64,000 nt of DNA. It comes from Scolanthus callimorphus. Taxonomy: Eukaryota; Cnidaria; Anthozoa; Actiniaria; Edwardsiidae. Below the pieces are notes generated by a model. The model saw only the letters and a program-made list of their open reading frames with translations, searched no databases and had not been told where the DNA came from. Positions 56,215-64,000 of the stretch are shown here, piece after piece (positions within the stretch are counted from its first letter, which is position 1; each line of letters begins with the position of its first letter). The stretch spans positions 496,001 to 560,000 of the forward strand of contig CM066919.1 in assembly GCA_033964015.1 (NCBI GenBank), written 5' to 3'. Made by a program: the position numbers and the translations under genes.

Positions 56215-57460
56215 TCACGTGGTATGACGTCATCGATGACGTCATCGAGGAAAGAATATATCTCTGTAAGGGTTTACCCTCAGACAACCAAGCTTTGGTG
56301 AAATTGTCTAAGGTCACGTGGTATGACGTCATCGTTGAGGTCATCATAGAAAAAACAATATATGTCGGGAAGGGATGAACCTCAGGCAACCAAACTTGGG
56401 TTTAAATTGTCTAGTTGACAAGAGAAGCACAGCGAAGTGGTCATGTGACGTGACATCATCGATGGCGTCATTAAAGTTTGAAAATTCATATCTCGTGAAG
56501 GGTCGTAGCAAGGAATTTTGGTTGGGGGGGGGGCGCATACTGAGAACATAGGACGAAAATTTCCTCCAGTAAATACAGTAGAATGCATGGGAAAATATCC
56601 CGAGAAAGGTGGGGGGACGGCCCCTTGTGCGCCCCCCCCCCCCCCCCCCCCCCCCCGGCTACGCCCCTGAAAATGATACATTTTCACAAACCTGACGTAT
56701 CTAGCCGAACGTTCGGGAAATACTCAATCAAATCCCATTCGTTCGATTGAGTTTGATTGGGTTCAGTAATCACCATAACTCTCCAAAAATGTTTGCAATC
56801 AAACGTTCGAGTGCTAAATTTGTTTTCAATCGAACACAGTCGAACTTCAAGTGAAAACAGCAACAACAAAAAGCTAAATACATTCTGTGCTGTTTGGCGA
56901 GCAAAAATACTAAATGAACTGTAAAGTCTGTGTAGTGTAATGTTTAATCATAGAGTGTTTTTCGTTGACACAAAGATAATATATAGATTGAGGCACTACC
57001 TAAAAGTGGAGCTCGAATCAATACATTATTGTCATCGATGTATCGACTTTTCTACATTTGATGACGTCATTGATGACGTAATGCTACGTGATCTTGGCAG
57101 TGCACCCCCTTGCCTCTAAAAAAAACTTAACACAAGTATGGTCAGTGGTCACTTAGCAATGTTGCCATAAAATATTGAGCTTTTTGTTTTGATGACTTCA
57201 TAGATGGTGTCATGCCACGTGACCTTGGTGGTGCACCTCCTTGCCTCAAATATAGCTTTACCCAAGTTTGGTCACCTAGCGATATTGCCTTCTTGAGATA
57301 TTGACTTTTCTAGTTTTGATGACGTCATCGATCACATGACCATTTTGTTGCGATTCTCTACTCACCTTTACAAGATTTTGTCCAAGTTTGGTTGTCTTGG
57401 ATTCTTCCCTTCTCGAGGTATGATTTTTTCCACTTTTAATGACGTCATTGATGACGTAAT
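56215..57460. repeat. TGACGTCA / CACGTG rich internal repeats
   Basis: GATGACGTCATCGATGACGT-type words occur near 56224, 56322, 57058, 57320 and 57440, with weaker forms near 56447 and 57190. Several are beside CACGTGG. TGACGTCA is the CREB/ATF consensus palindrome. Clustered copies arise from the internal repeat unit, and regulatory activity is not shown. Confidence 0.7.
56500..56670. mobile_element. MITE with CGTAGC ends and long C run
   Basis: Left end GGTCGTAGCAAGG...GGGGGGGGGG, right end CCGGCTACGCCCCTGA, same family as 42517-42710. It contains about 25 consecutive C (56632-56656), whose length is unreliable. Confidence 0.65.
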
Positions 57461-57682
57461 GTACCCCTCCCCCTTACTTTCCACCTAGTTATGAAGTTAT
57501 TACAAATGTGACACAATGGTGTTACAAATGTGGCACTTATTACAAATGTGGCACAATGTTATATTACAAATGTGGCACAATGTTATTACAAATGTGGCAG
57601 TTATTACAGTGGCACAATGTTATTACAAATGTGGCAGTTATTACAAATGTGGCAGGTTATTACAAATGTGGCCTCAACAAGG

Positions 57683-57999
57683 TCCCTTCTTTAGCATGTG
57701 AACGTCCGTAAATAGAGAGAAAGTCCTAATTCACGAGAGAAATGTAGACTCGATCTAACATGAGCTGGAAATACGGGCGCGCAAACACACTACAACATTT
57801 TGTAGGACTAGAACTTTCTCTCCATTTACGGTCGTTTGCCAAAGAAGGGACTGCAAGCAGTCCAGCTTTTAGCTTTAATGAAGGTGGGTGGGGGGGGGGG
57901 GGGTTTAATAATATCAAAAACAACTGTCAGCCAAACATAAACGAAAAAATGCAAGTTGCATTTACAAGCTGAATGGTTTTCCCGTCGTCAGTCAATCAT
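57683..57999. other. No gene seen
   Basis: Includes a G run at 57886-57903 (GGTGGG then about 15 G). No feature supported. Confidence 0.45.
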
Positions 58000-58357
58000 A
58001 TAATAATAATAATTATGATAATTGTGGATTCGCACATTGGGCACATCCACGAGGTGGCTCTTCGTCCCGTGCGTCTGTGAAGTGTTTTAGTTAGACCTGA
58101 AGACCTGTATCAGCAGCCCAGGGTTCTTTTACGTCCCCCTCGAATTGGATATGGAAGCGGAGGGAGACGGGACCTCTGTTTATTGTCTCATCCGAAAGAC
58201 TAAGGAAACACAAGCTTTCTACAGCCCACAATGAAGCCTAAGCTCTTTTCACGGCAGGAAGAAGAGAAAGAATTTCCACGTCCCTGCCGGAAATCGATCT
58301 CGGGCTACAGTGGTGAGAAGCGAGCGCCGTAACGCTGCGCCACCCGTGCTGCGCCAC
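58000..58357 (-). mobile_element. tRNA-derived SINE, minus strand
   Basis: Read on the minus strand, the head near 58350 carries an A-box-like GGGTGGCGCAGCGTTACGG and a B-box-like GAGATCGATTTCC about 40 bases later. A body with GGGGGACGTAAAAGAACCC follows, and the element ends in an (ATT)n tail near 58000-58012. An A box, a B box and a simple-repeat tail are the hallmarks of a tRNA-type SINE. The ACGTAAAAGAACCC word is widespread in invertebrate SINEs, from memory. Confidence 0.78.
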
Positions 58358-60014
58358 AATCCAAGTAAACCACTGTCATTCATTATAAGCCAAGCCACTT
58401 GTAAAATCACTGTCACGCGACGGCCACGTGATCACTGACCACCTAGCAGCGTTTAGTTCGAATTGATTGGTTTATAAAAGTGAGCGACAAAAGGGGATGG
58501 AACTAGTAAACGCAGATACAAAACTATTTTCACCCGCATACGTAATTAGCCCGGCACGCGTAAAGAGGTATTCACAACAATAGAACCAATGAGGTGTGCG
58601 TATCTCAGGCATCATGCTTCCATGAAACCACGGCAAAACGCATTTGCCATGCGCTAAAGATTCACTTCCTGTGAAATGAAAACAAAAAAAATAATCTACA
58701 CAACAAAAGCATTTCGTGCTGTCTTCGAAAACTTCGAAATATTAAGCTCCAGACACAAATATTAAGGCCAAAAATTGCAGAGCAGCTAGAATATGATCAT
58801 ATCTTTCTCTGAACGTTTGCACCCACACTATCAGGCTTGGACCAGGGCGAAAATTATGGTTTAAAGTCAAAATTGATCGTTCGCTGGTTTTATGCAGATT
58901 GTCTTCATTGTCATTTGTCTTCATTTCACAGGCCAGTGAATCTTGACGCGTGTCAACTGCGTTAGTGCCGCGTGTCGCTTTGATGCATATTTGCCAAATG
59001 GCATTCTCTCAGTCCCTCAATACAGTTCGCAACAAGTTGCCGTGTAGGCGATAGACGTTTCGCGCCCCACCCACCTCCCCTGGTTGGCTGTTGACATCGC
59101 AAACTCTGCCATGCTCATCGCATGCCTATTGCCGGCAGTCGCAATCACCTCTCATACCTTAGTCCGTGTGACGGGGTAATAGGTATGCGGTTAAACTAGT
59201 TTACTATGAGTCAAATTGTCAACTCGGCGCTACGCGCCTCGTTCATAGAAACTTGAATTCGTAGTCTAATTGTTAAATAGTAATGCAAAAGCTTGTCAAA
59301 TATTTTATTTTGCTTTCACCTTCCCCTCCTTCCAAGACACCTGCTACTCCATAAAGCAGTGCAAAGAAAAGTCGTTTACCTACACCACCATCCGGGAGTG
59401 TGAATCGTTGCGTTTCGTGTGCAGTGCGAATCACAAGTCGAATCGCCCAAAAGGAGACGTCATGTAAAAAAGGAACAGATGTTCAGAAGTTTTTCCCGCA
59501 TGATGTTTAAAAACTCTTATTTACAAAACAGATATCTACAACACCTGTAAGCAAGCAGCAAAATCGACCGTTTCAACACATTTTAATTAGGATATTGGAG
59601 GGGACGCTTGTTGTATAATGGCTGATCGCACTTCTTTTACCACAGGGATCCTCAACACACTCCCTGGCATTTCCAGGGTCCTCGATCCCCCGGCACGGAA
59701 AGAACATGCAATCAGCCAATTCCGTAGCGCTCATACGAAATACATTCATTATATTCATTGTAATTCCGCCCCTGTATTGAAGGGGGTGGGACCCAGGGGA
59801 TCGGGCTCCACCCCCCTTTGGAGACCAAAAATGCAGTAAATATATGCAGTGACAAAATTTCAAATACACGACGAGAAAATGTATTACGAAGGGCTCCTTG
59901 AGCCGTCTCCTTTATAAAAATATTGGCCACATCCGTTCTCGTGGAGTTTCTTTACAGCTAAAATCGTTGCATCGCGACCCGCGTTTTCAAAACATCGATT
60001 TGTTTTTTACTCTA
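58358..60014. other. No gene seen
   Basis: Small ORFs only. GC-rich patches near 59060 and 59790-59820 (GGGGGTGGG...CCCCCC) suggest degraded repeat ends. Confidence 0.4.
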
Positions 60015-60180
60015 CTGTTCCGCCAGTCAAATCGTATGAGCCAATCAGATTCTAGCCCTGTTTTGCCTAGTGCAGTCGCTCGGCTTTCGCAACGTTTTAG
60101 TTCAGGGGGAAGCCAGTTAACTGCACTAGACGAAACAGGGCAAGAGTTTCATTGGCTCAGATGGTTTGATTGCGGAACAG
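60015..60180. mobile_element. 166-bp palindromic MITE
   Basis: Arms of about 60 bases: CTGTTCCGCCAGTCAAATCG to GCCTAGTGCAG pairs with CTGCACTAGACG to TTTGATTGCGGAACAG. The two ORFs across it are not genes. Confidence 0.9.
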
Positions 60181-61093
60181 CAAAGTTAAAATAAACCTAG
60201 TAGTATCTATTGAGATATCTATTGAAGTGCTCGGAGGCAGGAAGCTACTCTTTCGACTAGAACGGGATTTGTTTCCTAGTGTTTAAAATTTAAAATACAC
60301 TATTAATGCACCTATCAATGTTAAGCCCATGGGGGCTTCACAGACCTTCTTGCCCCTGGTGTGGACTTTGACCTTCAAGGCTCACACTAGGGTGGGCACG
60401 TGTGCTCATCCAGATAGAGAGATAATTGGGCACTATAGAAATTATCTGCATGTTGAAGATGGCATTCATACGAAAAGGTATGCATGCATAGTGAATGCAT
60501 AAATCCAGATGTATTGTGTGGTTCCAAAAATATCCATACCCCATCCACGGAAGGGTGTTGCCCCTCCTCCACCCCTCCGGAATTTCCAAAGAAAAATACA
60601 GTATTTGTATGGAAAAGACATATAGCACAGGTCGCCCAAGCTCTGTGTTTCATATTAAATAAATTTGAATAAATTTAGCCTCAGGTTGTTTTAGCACACT
60701 GCATAGCTTGCATATTAGCTACGGGAGGGCGGGGAAGACATTGACAAGTTGAAAATGACACCACTTTCAAGTTTTGATCAGTTCTCCCAACATCCTCCTC
60801 GTGTTTGTAAGAAAGCAGAGATCACGCGGAAAGTACTTTTATTGCTTAAGAAAAACATCCACATAGATCGATAGATCAAAACCCCACGTTTCGTAAACTG
60901 TTTAAGTACGCAAAGGACTTTGGAAACCGGAAGCAGTTAGTAGATGTCTTCGCATAGCAAATGCCTACGAAGGAATCTATAAGGGTGCATCGCCACCCCA
61001 ACATCACCTCTCGAAAATATGAACGTCGTGCGCAGCGTGCCACAGGTAACCCACGCCGAATTTTCACGGAAATAAGATTCCGGTACAAAATCG
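60181..61093. other. No gene seen
   Basis: AT-rich, with small ORFs without recognisable features. Confidence 0.4.
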
Positions 61094-61231
61094 GGCTCAT
61101 CTCCAGTGCAAGAACTCACCAGCTGCGTCACAAAGCTTTCTTTGTTTGGTAAAACGAAGGTTGAACCAATCATGATTAAATAGTAACTAAACACGTGTCC
61201 TCAGGGAATGGTTCTTACACTGGAGATGACC
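61094..61231. repeat. Short foldback, CATCTCCAGTG arms
   Basis: GGGCTCATCTCCAGTGCAAG at 61094 pairs with CTTACACTGGAGATGACCC at 61212. A 138-base MITE-like unit. Confidence 0.7.
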
Positions 61232-61839
61232 CCCAAAATCTGTAGTGTGTTTGTAAATCGACTGAAATGCAAACAAGGAACGTGCAAAGCAGCAAGATTA
61301 GACTTGCTTTCCGCTCGCTCCGAGCAAAAAATACTTCTTTTTGAAATCGTGGGTCGCGATGCAACAACGGTGTTATGTAATGTTAACGATTCTGTTGGCA
61401 CTACGAGTAAACCAGACAGTTGTGGGGCTGGCGCCATGTTTATTGTCTTAACAACATAAAAGCTTTCTACGTACTAGTATAATTAATGAAAACATACTCA
61501 TATTCTAGCACTAACATATCAGCATGCGAGAGAATAATGTCTACCGAAAATCTAATAATGATGGTGCATAAAGCAAGCCTTGGTAGCTTTTGTGGTCGTC
61601 ATGGAAAATGCCCACAAACTCGATTCCGAGGGAAAAATATAAAAGTACCTAATTAAAAAGTATATCATAGGCCAGGTCTGCTTGTGGATTAGTGACGATC
61701 TCCGAACGTCACTCAGAAAGGAAGAAAACGTTGAAATTCCGGGATACGTTTGACGCGGGGTTTGCTGGGAGGTTACATTTTATTGTCCGATTGACTTGTC
61801 ACTAAACGTGAAAGCCATTTTACTGTTAGATTTTGCCCA
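61232..61839. other. No gene seen
   Basis: No supported feature. The ORF at 61208-61459 overlaps the preceding foldback arm and shows no motif. Confidence 0.4.
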
Positions 61840-62185
61840 ATTCTTGGTGTTCACCTCCGGAAGGACTCCAATGGAGGCCAAATTACCAAATGTAAGGCCA
61901 CAATATGAGCTACAATAGCACTGTCCAAAATGGGATTAATTTGCACTTATTTAGCATGTTTGCTTTCACCAAATGCTCGAAACGGGGGAATTACCTGAAA
62001 TATGGCACAAATCAATGTCTAAAGAAGCGTGACTAGTGTTGCGAATGCACCGATAGCCGGGAATGCGATTACATTTGGTGCGAAGACTCCTATTGGGGGA
62101 ACTGTAACCGTCTCAAAAGCACAGTTTCACAGAAGCCATAGTTTCAAAGTTAGGAGTTTGATGACGTCATCTGAACACCAAGAAT
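61840..62185. mobile_element. 346-bp MITE with ATTCTTGGTGTTCA ends
   Basis: ATTCTTGGTGTTCA at the left and TGAACACCAAGAAT at the right are perfect 14-base inverted repeats. A TGATGACGTCATC word lies just inside the right end. No ORF. Confidence 0.75.
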
Positions 62186-62667
62186 ATGGCAAATGAACAT
62201 ATTCGATCATTCCAAAAAGGCTGATAAGAGCAAAGCATATGACTGAAAAAAAAAAGCGATAATGACAACGAGATACACTAAATTACTGTGCGACTACGTC
62301 AACGGGGCCGTTTTGTAAGAAGTTGCCAATCAGAAAGCCAGTACAGAACAAACGATCTTGACTTTCTCTAGATCTCATGCATCAACTTAGCGTTTCTCTA
62401 AGATTGTGAAACTTATGTATGAGCAAAAATCACTTCAAAGCACTTAATTATTGCTCATCGCCATACGTAGTTCACGTATATTCAGTTTAACTTTAAATGG
62501 TTTGAATCTCTGAATGACAAAACTTTTTATACGTGATGTCCCGGTTGACGTAGTCGCTCAGCAATAACAACATTTGGGTGGCGAGTCGACTCGTCTCCGA
62601 CCAACGCTTGCTTTAGCGCCTCCATGATAGTGATACCATGATATTGGTAGATAAAATGAATTGAAAA
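62186..62667. other. No gene seen
   Basis: No supported feature. Confidence 0.4.
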
Positions 62668-63260
62668 AAAAAAATGGCGTTGGGTGGTCCCCACCTGGCC
62701 TTGACCAAGCCATAATAACTGGGCAGTATAGACAACACGTGTCTTACCCCAGGGGTCAATGATCTAACTAACAACGTGCACGAGGTGACCTCCTATAGAT
62801 ACCCATCATCTTATAAATATATGACAGACTGATAGTGAATAAAAAAGGCGTTGGGTGGTCCCCACCTGCCTTGACCAAGCCATAATAACTGGGCAGTATA
62901 GACAACACGTGTCTTACCCCAGGGGTCAATGATCTAACTAACGTGCACGAGAGGTGACCTCCTATAGATATCCATCATCTTCTAAATATGTGATCGACAA
63001 AGTGAATAAAAAATAGTTTTGGGTGGTCCCTACCTGGCCTTGACCAAGCCATAGTAACTGGGCAGTATAGACACTACCTGTCTTACCCCCGGGGGTCAAA
63101 TAAACTAAAGTGAACGAGAGGTGACCTCCTATAGATACCCATCATCTTCTAAAGACAGACAAAGTGAATAAAAAATAGCTTTGGGTAGCCTCAACCTTGA
63201 TCAAGCCATAATAACTGGGCAGTATAGACATACTTGTCTTACACCAGGGGTCAAATTTAT
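62668..63260. repeat. ~170-bp tandem repeat, 3.5 copies
   Basis: Units start near 62674, 62847, 63018 and 63180 with TTGGGTGGTCCCCACCTGGC-type sequence. They share CTTGACCAAGCCATAATAAC, TGGGCAGTATAGACA, GTCTTACCCCAGGGGTCAA and GAGGTGACCTCCTATAGATA. The last copy is partial. Confidence 0.88.
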
Positions 63261-63599
63261 CTACATACGTTCACGAGATGTCTTTTATTTAGGATGGATG
63301 GGGCAGATCGAGGTTGATGACGTATCCCACTGGGAACTCTTTTCCAAAATGGCCGCCGAAAATTCAAATCGTCATTCCTAAATGGAGGAATGCTCACCAT
63401 GAATAGTTTAACGATATTTTTGATAATATTACTTCAAATTGACCTAAAACATTCAAAATATTTTAACTATCAAGACTACTAGTCAGGATAAGGGTTAATA
63501 CATCGTTTTAGTATATTTTTATAGTATATGCCTCGTTCTATTAAAGATTAATACTATTAAGGTACGTAATCAATAAAACGAGCTGTCCGAACCACCGAA
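63261..63599. other. No gene seen
   Basis: No supported feature. Confidence 0.4.
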
Positions 63600-63670
63600 T
63601 TCACTCATAGCGTAGTGGTTAGGGTTTGGGTATAGTAACTGGAAAGTTACAGGTTCGAACCCTGATGATT
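63600..63670 (+). tRNA. tRNA-like sequence, probably pseudogene or SINE head
   Basis: An A-box-like TAGCGTAGTGGTTAGGG is followed about 40 bases later by a perfect B box GGTTCGAACCC with a flanking T stem (CAGG/CCTG). The spacing fits a tRNA. The acceptor ends do not pair well and the anticodon stem is poor, so it is more likely a tRNA relic or the promoter of a short interspersed element. Confidence 0.4.
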
Positions 63671-64000
63671 TTCATAATTCTTTTTTTCATTTCTGTAGGT
63701 GAGCGCTTGTTTAGAAAAAAATCTAAGTGCCAGTGAGCATTCCTCGATTTAGGCGTGTGTAATTCAAATCGATCATCACGTTTTGTAAAATTACAAAATT
63801 TTGATTCATTATATCCAATATCTTCCGAGAAAACGAAATTTGAAACTTTGAAAATTTACAGACGTTGTATCACTGGGGCTATCTCCAATCATACAAATCT
63901 CTGTAAAATTTTCAATTTCCAGGCTCTGCCTTCTCAGCCGAGCATGGCATTTGGCGCATAAGATACTCTTTCTAGAGCAAGTATTTGATTTCAGTCAGTT
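63671..64000. other. No gene seen
   Basis: AT-rich end of the window. The ORF at 63755-63961 has no recognisable motif. Confidence 0.4.

Larger units (their letters stand above)
55738..57682. mobile_element. 1.95 kb foldback element with GCCACATTTGTAATAAC end repeats
   Basis: Both ends are arrays of GCCACATTTGTAATAAC units, inverted with respect to each other (55745-55930 and 57495-57675). Both are bounded by CCTTGTTGAGG / CCTCAACAAGG. The interior has diverged ~120-170 bp repeats rich in TGACGTCA and CACGTG, plus a nested MITE (56500-56670). No transposase ORF. Confidence 0.85.

Noticed and set aside
55738..57682. Helitron or LTR element interpretation of the inverted arrays
   Set aside because: The ends are inverted, not direct, and no helicase, RT or TC/CTRR ends are visible.
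59573..60194. Overlapping ORFs of 70-98 residues on both strands
   Set aside because: They fall on GC-rich repeat ends and on the 60015-60180 palindrome.

Overview
The window looks like animal nuclear DNA, most likely a marine invertebrate and probably an anthozoan cnidarian (coral or anemone). That placement is an inference from spliced genes with GT-AG introns, the great density of short foldback elements, and the styles of the LINE, SINE and transposase-like proteins. There are no operons, ribosome binding sites or phage signals. Almost all recognisable sequence is mobile or repetitive, and I see no ordinary housekeeping gene.

Layout. 1-2100: diverged ~450 bp direct repeats. 2826-4983: a 2.16 kb element with terminal inverted repeats (TIRs), inserted in a sequence whose empty-site copy survives at 6634-6845. 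5100-8770: broken non-LTR retrotransposon pieces, including one copy inserted backwards into another. 9400-13190: a 130-bp satellite of about 29 copies. 13306-18928: a 1.0 kb foldback DNA element split by a copia retrotransposon (14251-18868) with identical LTRs.

20.5-36.6 kb, + strand: the main object of interest, a multi-exon gene of about 3,000 residues. In order it shows a ubiquitin-like domain ending in GGG, an RFX-like winged helix, about 55 copies of a 13-residue repeat, a coiled coil, a transposase-like region, a chromodomain, a tegument/OTU-like cysteine peptidase and an Ulp1-like (C48) peptidase. Its introns carry several foldback elements. 36.6-42.05 kb: 76-bp and ~120-bp minisatellites interrupted by foldback elements. 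42.5-49.4 kb: nested MITE-like foldbacks. 49.46-49.8 kb: a CCAAT/TATA promoter with a 40-codon ORF. 50.6-55.24 kb: a second spliced transposon-like gene, damaged by a nonsense codon and a hAT-type insertion. 55.7-57.7 kb: a foldback element rich in TGACGTCA sites. 58-64 kb: a tRNA-derived SINE, foldbacks, a ~170 bp tandem repeat and a tRNA-like sequence.

A technical pattern runs through the window. Nearly every reading-frame break in the copia element and in both large genes is one base, usually one base short, and usually in or beside a homopolymer. This suggests uncorrected long-read errors, so the copia element and the 20-36 kb gene may really be intact.
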